A stretch of DNA of 12,245 bases from an uncultured beta proteobacterium (GCA_903944555.1 CAJASG010000432.1:1-12245); one strand, 5' to 3'. Numbered from the stretch's first letter, positions 5,000-11,642 are shown. The notes: generated by a model not told the origin, from the letters alone. Translations and numbers: made by a program.

Positions 5000-7497
5000 T
5001 GGATGCCATCGCCCCATTCCGACAAGCCATGGTGAGCATAGGACTGCCCCTGCCGGACACCATTCACGGTGACGGTCAGTTGCACCGCTACAGCACCGAC
5101 AACAAACCCACGCATAAAAACGGCTGGTACTTCCTGCACCTGGATGGCGTCCCATGGGGGCAGGCAGGAAGCTGGGACATGAACGGCAGTGATGCGGTTT
5201 GCCACTGGTGTGCCAAGTCCGACACCACCCTGACGCAGGCAGAACGCGACACCCAGCGCGCGCAGCAAAAGGCCGTGCAGATGCAGCGCGAAGCACAGCG
5301 GCGGGCAGACCACGACGCCGCCGCAGACATGGCACAAGCCATTTGGGATGCCGCACAGCCGGTAGAGACTGGTCACGGCTATTTGACAGCGAAGGGCATC
5401 CACCCCAATGGGACGCGGCTGATCCAGGCAATAGATGCCCATCGGCTGTGCAATCGGCTGTCACCGCAATTGCACGGGGCTTTGCTGGTGATACCCATGC
5501 GCAATGCAGCGCGGCAACTGCGCAGCCTGCAATTCATCACCGAAGACGGAGTGAAGCGCCCGCTGACCGGTGGCGAAAAACAAGGTTGTTACTTTGCCAT
5601 GGGGTCGCCCAAAGGCCAGATCATCATTTGCGAAGGCTTTGCCACCGGCGCAAGTCTGGCGCAATGCACGGGGGATGCTGTGGCTGTCGCCTTTGATGCT
5701 GGCAATTTGTGTGCAGCGGCACTGGCCTTAAACGTCAAGTCCCCGGCACTGAAAATCATCATTGCAGCCGACGATGACCACCTGTCCGACGGCAACCCCG
5801 GATTGACCAAAGCCACAGCAGCGGCACTTGCGGTGGGCGGGTTACTGGCAGTCCCCGCATTCGGTGCAGACCGGCCAGACAAGGCGACCGACTTCAACGA
5901 CTTGCACCAGATCGCCGGTGATGGCGCGGTGAAGGCGTGCATGGATGCAGCTATCCATCCGGTAGCTGTTCCCGCAAGTGATACGGGGGCTAAAGGCCGG
6001 ATTGATCTATGGCCAGAACCGACCCCACTACCCAACGCACTCCCCCCGGTTGATCCCTTTGATGCAGAGCTATTGCCCGTGGCTTTGCGTGCATGGGTGA
6101 TGGACATTGCCCACCGTATGCAATGCCCACCGGACTTCCCCGCAGTGGCGGCGCTGGTGGCCTTGTCGAGCCTGATCGGTGCCCGTGCGGTGATCCAGCC
6201 CAAAGCCAAAGACGACTGGCAAGTGGTACCGAATCTATGGGGCGCGGTGATCGGCAGGCCGGGAGTCAAGAAGTCCCCGGCGCTGGGTGAAGCCTTGCGG
6301 CCTTTAAATCGACTCCAAGCCAATGAAACCGAGCTACACCAAGCCGCGCATGAAGCCTGGGCGCTGGACTGCAAGGTGACAGCCATGCAGGACGACGCGA
6401 ACGAAAAGAAGGCCAAAGGCATTGCGGGCAAGGACCCAGCCGGGGCGCGGGCACTCTTGCAGCCGGTAGACACCCCGGAAGAACCCACGGCACGGCGCTT
6501 TATTGTCAACGACGCCACGGTAGAGAAGCTGGGCGAATTGATGCAGCAAAACCCGTGGGGCACCTTGTCCTATCGGGATGAGCTTTACGGGCTGCTCACC
6601 GGCCTAGACAAGCCGGGGCAGGAAGGGGCGCGGGCTTTCATGCTGCAAAGCTATGACGGCAATCAGGGCTACACCTTTGACCGCATTGGACGCGGCACCG
6701 TGCATATCCCCCGTGTTTGTCTGGCGATGATCGGCGGCATCCAGCCGGGGCGCATTCAGGAATATGTACGCGGCGCGGTGGCGGGCGGCAGTGCAGACGA
6801 TGGTTTGTTGCAGCGTTTTGGCTTGACCGTATGGCCAGACAATGCGGGCGAATTTGTACACGTCGACCAATGGCCAGACACCCCGGCAAAGCAAACTGCA
6901 TGGGCCGTGTTCGAGCGACTGGCAGCACTGCAACCGGCCAACGATTCAGAGCCGGTTGTCTGGCGCTTTGACGATGCGGCGCAAGCCTTGTTTGTGGAAT
7001 GGCTGGTTCCCTTTGAGATCGAGCTACGCGGGGATGACCTGCACCCGGCCATGGTGTCGCACTTGTCCAAGTACCGCAAGCTGATCCCGGCGCTGGCGCT
7101 GGTGTTTGCCTTGATCGACACCCCGGACAGTGACGGCGTGATCCATGAGGGCGAACTACTGCGGGCGCTGGCAATGGGCGACTACTTGCGCAGCCATGCC
7201 AACCGGCTGTATGCGGCAGCGGTGATGCCTGAAACCACGGACGCGGCCACGCTGCTATCAAGGATCAAGGCAGGCAAGTTGGTGGATCGTGATGGCGTGA
7301 TTCTCGATAGCTTCACGCCACGGCAGATCGCTTTGAAACATTGGGCCGGGCTGGGTACACCGGACGCAGTGCGCAAAGCAGCAGACGTGCTGGCTGATTA
7401 CGACTGGTTACGCCGGGACGTGGTGCTCGGGGGCGCGTCAGGGGGCCGACCCAGCGACCGTTACACCATCAACCCACGGGCAAGGGGTGCGGCATGA
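4999..7497 (+). CDS. TOPRIM-DUF3987 primase/helicase-like replication protein
   Basis: This 832-aa protein is probably the replication protein of the element. Residues 1-75 form an N-terminal domain with NGWYFLHLDG and an isolated CHWC at 68-71. A charged, coiled-coil-prone linker follows at 78-110. Residues 115-325 are a TOPRIM primase-type domain, with the catalytic Glu212 in IIICEGFATGASL and acidic Asp258-Asp260 in IIAADDD. Residues 350-830 match DUF3987, with a P-loop GRPGVKKS (419-426), a likely Walker B-like YRDELYG with Asp527-Glu528, a sensor-like MIGGIQPGRI (577-586), and DDGLLQRFGL (600-609) with a possible arginine finger at Arg606. Fusion of primase and NTPase domains is common in satellites and plasmids with their own replication start. 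The ATG at 4999 has GGGAGGG at 4984-4990, and the stop overlaps the next gene in ATGA. Confidence 0.9.
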   Translation: MDAIAPFRQAMVSIGLPLPDTIHGDGQLHRYSTDNKPTHKNGWYFLHLDGVPWGQAGSWDMNGSDAVCHWCAKSDTTLTQAERDTQRAQQKAVQMQREAQRRADHDAAADMAQAIWDAAQPVETGHGYLTAKGIHPNGTRLIQAIDAHRLCNRLSPQLHGALLVIPMRNAARQLRSLQFITEDGVKRPLTGGEKQGCYFAMGSPKGQIIICEGFATGASLAQCTGDAVAVAFDAGNLCAAALALNVKSPALKIIIAADDDHLSDGNPGLTKATAAALAVGGLLAVPAFGADRPDKATDFNDLHQIAGDGAVKACMDAAIHPVAVPASDTGAKGRIDLWPEPTPLPNALPPVDPFDAELLPVALRAWVMDIAHRMQCPPDFPAVAALVALSSLIGARAVIQPKAKDDWQVVPNLWGAVIGRPGVKKSPALGEALRPLNRLQANETELHQAAHEAWALDCKVTAMQDDANEKKAKGIAGKDPAGARALLQPVDTPEEPTARRFIVNDATVEKLGELMQQNPWGTLSYRDELYGLLTGLDKPGQEGARAFMLQSYDGNQGYTFDRIGRGTVHIPRVCLAMIGGIQPGRIQEYVRGAVAGGSADDGLLQRFGLTVWPDNAGEFVHVDQWPDTPAKQTAWAVFERLAALQPANDSEPVVWRFDDAAQALFVEWLVPFEIELRGDDLHPAMVSHLSKYRKLIPALALVFALIDTPDSDGVIHEGELLRALAMGDYLRSHANRLYAAAVMPETTDAATLLSRIKAGKLVDRDGVILDSFTPRQIALKHWAGLGTPDAVRKAADVLADYDWLRRDVVLGGASGGRPSDRYTINPRARGAA

Positions 7498-7997
7498 ACT
7501 GGCTGACACGACTCAAGAAAATCGAGACAGCCCCCAAAGTCGAGGCTACAGAACCTACAAAACCTATCCAAGCAACTGAATCAGGGGGTTTCGTAGGTTT
7601 TGTAGCCCCCATATTGGCACCCGTGCAGAAAGCGGGGGGTGACCCAGCGGCAGCAAACGCCCCCGATGCCAACCCTGATCGCTGGTGCTACCCCTACAGC
7701 GCAGCCATGACCGGGCGCGCGATTGACACCTTCACCGCACGACTGGCCAGATTCACCGACAAAGGCGCGGCGCTGGACATGGCCGAATCGCTGGCAGACA
7801 AGCTGGTGATCCGTGACCGTGACAAGGACGACAGGCGCATTTGCTTGGAGTGCAGCCACTTGGCAGGCTATGCGAAATCGTGGCGCTGTGGCAATTGGCA
7901 GCGGGCCGGTATCGCCATCCAGTCGCGGGATGCAGGCTTACCCGGTGATCTGGTGCACCTGCTTCAACGCTGTGACGGATTCACGCCCGCCCCTTGA
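7494..7997 (+). CDS. Hypothetical protein with C-terminal cysteine (possible zinc) motif
   Basis: This 167-aa protein closes the replication operon and is coupled to the primase gene by an ATGA overlap. The N-terminal 60 residues look disordered and include the repetitive runs TEPTKP (about 19-24) and GFVGFVA (32-38). These two runs are encoded by opposite arms of a 12-bp inverted DNA repeat. The C-terminal domain has Cys117-x2-Cys120, Cys132 and Cys160 (around RRICLECSHL and WRCGNW), which could bind zinc. No enzyme motif is visible. Its position next to the primase suggests an accessory role in replication. I cannot assign a function. Confidence 0.8.
   Translation: MNWLTRLKKIETAPKVEATEPTKPIQATESGGFVGFVAPILAPVQKAGGDPAAANAPDANPDRWCYPYSAAMTGRAIDTFTARLARFTDKGAALDMAESLADKLVIRDRDKDDRRICLECSHLAGYAKSWRCGNWQRAGIAIQSRDAGLPGDLVHLLQRCDGFTPAP
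7546..7605. repeat. Direct and inverted repeats inside a coding region
   Basis: CTACAGAACCTA (7546-7557) and CTACAAAACCTA (7555-7566) overlap as near-identical direct repeats. TAGGTTTTGTAG (7594-7605) is the exact reverse complement of the second. The inverted copies are 27 bp apart. Both strands of the repeat encode simple peptide runs (TEPTKP and GFVGFVA). The arrangement looks like a DNA site, such as a protein-binding or origin element, embedded in a disordered part of a protein. Confidence 0.65.
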
Positions 7998-8040
7998 AAG
8001 CCAGCCAATCCCATCCAATGGCACCACCACAGGCTATTTC

Positions 8041-8069
8041 AAAAGACCCGGGCGCAGCGCTTGCCGGGT
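8041..8069 (-). terminator. Probable intrinsic terminator of terS
   Basis: On the minus strand, just after the terS stop codon, ACCCGG and CCGGGT (plus coordinates 8064-8069 and 8046-8051) can form a stem around a 12-nt GC-rich loop. The stem is followed one base later by TTTT (8044-8041). The U-run is short, so efficiency may be modest. The site lies between two convergent genes. Confidence 0.45.
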
Positions 8070-8080
8070 GTCCACCTCGC

Positions 8081-8671
8081 TCATTGGCGCGCCGTCGAGA
8101 TAGGCAGCTTGGAGCCCTGCACCAGCTTCAACAGATCGGCCATGGCCTTCAATGGACTGGCACTCTCATGCTCATTGGCGTACAGGTTCAGGTGCTTGAA
8201 CACCCGCTCCAGCGCGGCATTCTTGTCCACCATCTTGTAGCGCCGCACTTCGGTCAATACGGTTTCCTCGCCCTTGCCCGACTTCTCCACTGCCAGCTCC
8301 AGCCCTTGGATGGCCGCTGCGGTGTCGTCGTCCAGTTCGTGCAGGGGAATTGGGCGCCCGTTGGCGTCGAGCAGCTTACGAATGTCAAAGAATGCTAGGC
8401 GGGCGGCTTCCCGCAGCGCCAGTTCCACTGTGAGCCCGTTGGCTTTGGCGGCGGCTGACTTCAATTCGTCAACCCTTGTGCAAACCTTGTAGGTTGCGGC
8501 CAGTTTGGAGGCTTGCGGCCAGATGGTGCTGTCCTTCCAAGTGACGGACTTCGGGTAGGCACGACGGTAGGCTTCGGCCTGCGACAGGCCCAAGGCCAGG
8601 CCAGTGGCAAAGGATTCTTGTTGTGGGGTGAGCTGTGTATCAGCCGCTGAGGTATTGCTGTGCGTAGCCAT
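8081..8671 (-). CDS. Phage terminase small subunit (TerS)
   Basis: This 196-aa protein matches the Terminase_2 small-subunit family, which recognises phage DNA and directs packaging together with the large ATPase/nuclease subunit. Residues 14-72 hold the N-terminal DNA-binding domain: LTPQQESFATGLALG, then QAEAYRRAYP, a variable region, and an Ala-rich helix. Later come FFDIRKLLDANGRPIPLHEL (95-113) and the paired strands TVLTEVRRYKMVDKNAALERV, both typical of this family. The ATG at 8671 has GGAG eight bases upstream on the minus strand; a longer frame to 8797 lacks one. No large subunit or other structural gene is nearby, and the gene faces the replication operon. This suggests that it redirects a helper phage's packaging rather than serving a complete prophage. 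Confidence 0.88.
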   Translation of the reverse strand: MATHSNTSAADTQLTPQQESFATGLALGLSQAEAYRRAYPKSVTWKDSTIWPQASKLAATYKVCTRVDELKSAAAKANGLTVELALREAARLAFFDIRKLLDANGRPIPLHELDDDTAAAIQGLELAVEKSGKGEETVLTEVRRYKMVDKNAALERVFKHLNLYANEHESASPLKAMADLLKLVQGSKLPISTARQ

Positions 8672-8729
8672 AGACAACTCCAGATGGGTGTGTGCTGGCA
8701 GTTTGAATGGCATCGGATCGGAGTCAACG

Positions 8730-8747
8730 GGGCACAGCTGGGTGCCC
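8730..8747. repeat. GGGCAC inverted repeat upstream of terS
   Basis: GGGCAC (8730-8735) and GTGCCC (8742-8747) are exact reverse complements around the hexamer AGCTGG. The site lies 59-76 bp upstream of the terS start codon. Its GGGCA core resembles the elements near the HTH gene at 3398-3619, so a shared regulator is possible. Spacing differs and the match is short. Confidence 0.35.
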
Positions 8748-8920
8748 GGACGCGGGGAACCAGCGAGAAGTTGCGGGTTTCTTCCTATTCGATGCAAGTC
8801 CGCCGGCAGCTTAAATCGCGCTCACAACGATTGCGGTTCAATCCGACAATTTGAAACGCTAACTCCATCACCACTGACTCCAGCAGGCCCAGAGCGGGTG
8901 CTCGCGGAATCAACCTGTAG

Positions 8921-8944
8921 GTCGGGTCAGCAGCGTAAGCCGAC
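8921..8944. repeat. REP-like imperfect inverted repeat
   Basis: GTCGG (8921-8925) and CCGAC (8940-8944) flank a GC-rich core containing CAGCAGCGTAAG. The sequence resembles the widespread proteobacterial intergenic repeat built on GTCGGGTTAGC and GTAACCCGAC, but in decayed form. Such repeats are usually chromosomal, which suggests that host DNA has begun by this point. Confidence 0.4.
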
Positions 8945-8988
8945 GGTCACGACGAACGGGCAAGGGAGGTCCAGCTCAGTGGTGAAAC

Positions 8989-9018
8989 TTGCCAATACAT
9001 TCAAACACTCTTTAGAAT
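8989..9018 (+). promoter_or_regulatory. Promoter of the sulfur cluster overlapped by an ArsR-type operator
   Basis: TTGCCA (8989-8994) and TAGAAT (9013-9018) form a -35/-10 pair with an 18-bp spacer. The inverted repeat ATTCAAA (8999-9005) and TTAGAAT (9012-9018), separated by 6 bp with one mismatch, covers the spacer and the -10. ArsR-family repressors typically bind such AT-rich inverted repeats and block RNA polymerase. The first gene is an ArsR-family regulator, so autorepression is likely. The expected transcription start falls at about 9024-9025, on the GTG start codon. Confidence 0.65.
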
Positions 9019-9024
9019 GAACGT

Positions 9025-9717
9025 GTGAAAAATAGAACTTTAAAAAATACCCTGTATGAGCAAGTTGCCCGTATCGGCAAAGCTGTCTCCAGCCCCAAGC
9101 GCCTGGAGTTACTGGAGTTGCTGGCGCAGGGCGAAAAAGCCGTCGAATTGCTGGCTGTTGAGCTTGGCGTCAGCGTCAAACTCACCAGCGCTCACCTTCG
9201 AGCGCTCAAAGAGGCACGCTTGGTTACGTTTAGGCGTGATGGCAAATATGTGATTTACCGCTTGACCGGCAGTGATGTGGCCAGCTTGTTGATCAGCTTG
9301 CGCCAGGTGGCCGAGGAGCATTTGCTGGAGCTGAAGATGGCGCTCGATCAAATGGTGAGCGATCCCGGCAAGTTAACCGCCGTCAGCCGTGATGCACTGC
9401 TGGCGCAAGCCCGCAGTGGGGAGGTGGTCGTCATTGATGTTCGACCGCTGGCCGAGTTCGAGGCAGCTCACTTGCCTTTCGCACGCTCAATGCCCATGGC
9501 TGAACTTGAGAAGCGGCTTCAGGAGCTGCCGCTAGACAAAGAAATCATCGCCTATTGCCGTGGCCCCTTTTGTTTGCTGTCGGATGAGGCCGTGGTGCTG
9601 CTTGGTTCCAAGGGTTACCGGGTGCGCAAGATCAGCGATGGCATTCATGAATGGCAGGCCGCAGGACTGCCAATTGAGTTGTCGAGTAGTCCATCACCGC
9701 AGCCGGAGGCATCATGA
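9025..9717 (+). CDS. ArsR-family regulator fused to a rhodanese domain
   Basis: This 230-aa protein joins an N-terminal ArsR winged helix-turn-helix (about 12-100) to a C-terminal rhodanese domain (about 118-218). The first has SPKRLELLELLAQG, then the recognition helix VKLTSAHLRALKEARLV and the wing RRDGKYVIYRL. The second has VVVIDVRPLAEFEAAHLPFA and the active-site loop YCRGPFC with Cys178. The only cysteines are Cys178 and Cys183, both in that loop, so sensing must use the rhodanese domain rather than cysteines in the DNA-binding domain. It probably senses reactive sulfur (sulfide or persulfide) and represses its own cluster. GTG at 9025 is the only plausible early start. It has no ribosome site and may be leaderless. 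The stop overlaps the next ATG. Confidence 0.9.
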   Translation: MKNRTLKNTLYEQVARIGKAVSSPKRLELLELLAQGEKAVELLAVELGVSVKLTSAHLRALKEARLVTFRRDGKYVIYRLTGSDVASLLISLRQVAEEHLLELKMALDQMVSDPGKLTAVSRDALLAQARSGEVVVIDVRPLAEFEAAHLPFARSMPMAELEKRLQELPLDKEIIAYCRGPFCLLSDEAVVLLGSKGYRVRKISDGIHEWQAAGLPIELSSSPSPQPEAS

Positions 9718-10289
9718 AGGGACGTGAAAGTGGCATGCCGCAGGAGGCGTACTGGGCGAGCTTCTTTAACACCGAGGCGGTGATTGAGACGATGCTGGGG
9801 TCAACGGCAGAGTCGGGCAACGTGGTTGAATTTGGCTGCGGCTATGGCACGTTCACCCTGGCAGCGGCCCGGCGTAACCGTGGCATCGTGACCGCCCTGG
9901 ATATTGATCCGGAGATGGTTGCCACGGTCAAACAAAAGGCACAAGCACTTGCGATGCCGCATATTCGGGCAGAACTGAGGGACTTTGTCGGGCACGGTTC
10001 GGGGTTGAGTACCGGTACCCAGCAGCACGCGATGATCTTTAATCTGCTGCATCTTGAGCAACCGGTCGCCTTGCTGCAAGAAGCCCATCGCGTCTTGCAG
10101 GCGGGCGGGGAACTCTCGGTGATGCACTGGCGCAGTGACATTCCAACGCCACGCGGCCCGTCTCTATCCATCCGCCCCACACCGGCGCAGTGCCGCGCAT
10201 GGATGACCGAGGCCGGGTTTCACAGCATTGAGGAGGTTGACCTCCAAACTTCTTGTCCTTTTCACTTTGGCCTTCTTGCCAAGCGTTAG
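9714..10289 (+). CDS. Class I SAM-dependent methyltransferase
   Basis: This 191-aa protein has the Rossmann methyltransferase core. The SAM-binding motif I is VVEFGCGYGTFTLAAA (37-52), with Glu39 and the glycine-rich loop. An acidic motif II lies at TALDIDPEMV (60-69). The post-core strands are HAMIFNLLHLEQPVALLQEAHRVLQAGGELSVMHW (105-139), with the family's typical helix and strand before the last domain. The substrate is not shown by the sequence. Its place between a sulfur-responsive regulator and a DsrE protein suggests methylation of a thiol, sulfide or related toxic compound, by inference only. The ATG at 9714 has GGAGG at 9705-9709 and overlaps the regulator's stop in ATGA. A second ATG at 9735 is possible. 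Confidence 0.85.
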   Translation: MKGRESGMPQEAYWASFFNTEAVIETMLGSTAESGNVVEFGCGYGTFTLAAARRNRGIVTALDIDPEMVATVKQKAQALAMPHIRAELRDFVGHGSGLSTGTQQHAMIFNLLHLEQPVALLQEAHRVLQAGGELSVMHWRSDIPTPRGPSLSIRPTPAQCRAWMTEAGFHSIEEVDLQTSCPFHFGLLAKR

Positions 10290-10310
10290 TCCCACCACTG
10301 GAGAATATGG

Positions 10311-10667
10311 ATGAAGACCTTGTTAATTTTCAATCACGAACCTTATGACGGCACCGACGTGGCCTGGAACGCTTTGCGTTTGGCGGGCAAGCTGCTGGAT
10401 GGTGGCAGCGAGGTGCGTCTTTTCCTGATGAATGACGCCGTTGATCTGGCGCGCGATGCCTGTCGCCCACCCGCTGGCTACGACCAGGATTTGACCGGGA
10501 TGCTGAAGGCACTGATTGCGCGTGGCGCGACGGTCAAAGTCTGCGGCACCTGCATGGCGCGCTGTGGAATTTATAAAAACGAGCCCTATTTTGAGGGGGC
10601 AGAGCAGTCCACCATGCAAGCTCTGGCTGACTGGGTGGTGGACAGCGACAAAGTCATTGCGTTCTGA
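10311..10667 (+). CDS. DsrE-family sulfur-relay protein
   Basis: This 118-aa cytoplasmic protein matches the DsrE/DsrF/TusD-like fold: strand KTLLIFNHEPYDG at the N-terminus, helix WNALRLAGKLLDGG, strand EVRLFLMNDAV, and the signature VCGTCMARCGI (77-87). Cysteines are at 51, 78, 81 and 85. Cys78 or Cys81 would carry persulfide sulfur. Proteins of this family pass sulfur between rhodanese-type donors and acceptors. The ATG at 10311 has GGAG at 10300-10303. The gene lies 21 bp after the methyltransferase and in the same direction, so it is probably in the same transcript. It likely works with the sulfurtransferase domains in this cluster. Confidence 0.88.
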   Translation: MKTLLIFNHEPYDGTDVAWNALRLAGKLLDGGSEVRLFLMNDAVDLARDACRPPAGYDQDLTGMLKALIARGATVKVCGTCMARCGIYKNEPYFEGAEQSTMQALADWVVDSDKVIAF

Positions 10668-10714
10668 ATTTCATTTCTTTGTGCAATTTCTCAACTACCT
10701 AAAAAGTCATCTCC

Positions 10715-11152
10715 ATGTTGAAACCAGCCCACGTCATCGCCGCGCTGCAGCTTTCGCTCATGCTGGTCACGCCAGCCTTGGCACAAAACGCACCCGGCCC
10801 CCTGGAAATCAATGGTCAAAAAGTGCTTACTCTGGTGAGTAACGACCCGCCCGGCTTGCGCTGCAACAACAATATTCAGGTCGCCGCCGAATTGGCGAAC
10901 ACGTTCAAGATACCCATTCTGATCTACCCGGTTTCCTTCATGCCGGCGGGCACCAAGGCACCCATCGTGTGGTACGGCGGCGAGAACATCGCGCAGAGTG
11001 GTGGAAAGCTCAACGGCATGATTTCGTACACCGAGTTGGCCGACCGATTTGAGGTTGAAGGGGTTACCCGGCAGGATAAAACCGGCTTATTGCTGAGCCC
11101 CAAGGTCCACAGCAGCTTCGAAGCATTGAAAGAAAGCATCAAAGCCAAGTAA
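10715..11152 (+). CDS. Secreted single-cysteine protein, possibly thioredoxin-like
   Basis: I recognise no named family in this 145-aa protein. An N-terminal signal peptide (AALQLSLMLVTPALA) suggests cleavage after Ala23, so the mature protein is periplasmic. The mature part begins with a strand LTLVSNDPPGLRC, then a helix from NNNIQVAAELANTF, a strand PILIYPVSF, and TKAPIVWYGG followed by a final helix. The order beta-alpha-beta, then an AlaPro before a beta strand, then beta-alpha recalls the thioredoxin/glutaredoxin fold, with Cys50 where a single active cysteine would sit. The only cysteine is Cys50. It lies between the DsrE gene and a secreted rhodanese, which suggests periplasmic sulfur transfer or thiol redox. 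Confidence 0.8.
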   Translation: MLKPAHVIAALQLSLMLVTPALAQNAPGPLEINGQKVLTLVSNDPPGLRCNNNIQVAAELANTFKIPILIYPVSFMPAGTKAPIVWYGGENIAQSGGKLNGMISYTELADRFEVEGVTRQDKTGLLLSPKVHSSFEALKESIKAK

Positions 11153-11192
11153 GGCGATTTGTTCGCCAACATCAAAACTAAGGAGGCACCGC

Positions 11193-11642
11193 ATGCAACC
11201 AACTTCCCTTGTCAAATCATTTAAATATTCCGCGATGGCGGCTGCATTTGTCGCGACGGCACTTTTGTCGCCCAGCACCGTTCTTGCCCAAATTGACAAG
11301 CCCACGACGGAGGCTTTGGAGACTTACTTCGAGTTCGCGGACTACAACAGCGGCACCATTGCTGTGGAGCAGCTTGCGCCCGAAGACTGGAAGAAGTTCT
11401 ATGTGCTGGATGTGCGCGATGCCGGGCAATATGCAAAGCAGCACATCCCCGGCGCGGTCAACATCGAGTGGCGCCGCGTGTTTGCGGAACGTGCCAAATT
11501 ACCCAAGGATAGAACCGTGCTGGCTTATTGCAACACGGGGTCATTCTCGGGTCAGGTGGCGATGGCACTTCGGATTGCAGGCTACGAGAATGTGCGCATT
11601 CTGCATGGCGGCATGGATGCCTACATTCGAGCTAAAAAATAG
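11193..11642 (+). CDS. Periplasmic rhodanese-family sulfurtransferase
   Basis: This 149-aa protein has a signal peptide (basic start, hydrophobic AMAAAFVATALL, then STVLA) with likely cleavage after Ala32, so it acts in the periplasm. One rhodanese domain follows: FYVLDVRDAGQYAKQHIPGAVNIEW (69-93), the active-site loop YCNTGSFSGQ with Cys113, and the C-terminal VRILHGGMDAY (134-144) typical of the family. Cys113 is the only cysteine. Rhodaneses move sulfane sulfur from thiosulfate or persulfides to a nucleophilic acceptor. The partner could be the preceding secreted protein's Cys50. The ATG at 11193 has a near-perfect AGGAGG at 11181-11186. It is the last gene of the cluster in this direction. 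Confidence 0.92.
   Translation: MQPTSLVKSFKYSAMAAAFVATALLSPSTVLAQIDKPTTEALETYFEFADYNSGTIAVEQLAPEDWKKFYVLDVRDAGQYAKQHIPGAVNIEWRRVFAERAKLPKDRTVLAYCNTGSFSGQVAMALRIAGYENVRILHGGMDAYIRAKK

Larger units (their letters stand above)
8672..9024. other. Intergenic junction between mobile element and sulfur cluster
   Basis: No gene is supported in these 353 bp. The terS side holds the GGGCAC/GTGCCC hairpin (8730-8747). The middle holds a REP-like hairpin (8921-8944). The last 40 bp carry the promoter and operator of the sulfur cluster. The right boundary of the element most likely falls in this stretch, but no copy of the left-end sequence (1-49) is visible here. Confidence 0.45.

Noticed and set aside
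4613..5464. Long minus-strand open frame of 283 codons
   Set aside because: It lies antisense to well-supported genes, is rich in Arg, Cys and Ser as expected for a GC-rich shadow frame, and has no motif.
5589..6563. Minus-strand open frame of 324 codons
   Set aside because: It is antisense to the TOPRIM-DUF3987 gene, which has clear catalytic motifs. The Ser/Ala-rich low-complexity composition marks it as a shadow.
8672..8797. N-terminal extension of terS
   Set aside because: The ATG at 8671 has a GGAG site and begins right before the conserved domain. The extension has no motif and contains the GGGCAC hairpin.
8604..9020. Plus-strand open frame across the terS start and the intergenic region
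   Set aside because: It overlaps terS in antisense, has no ribosome site, and its composition is not protein-like.
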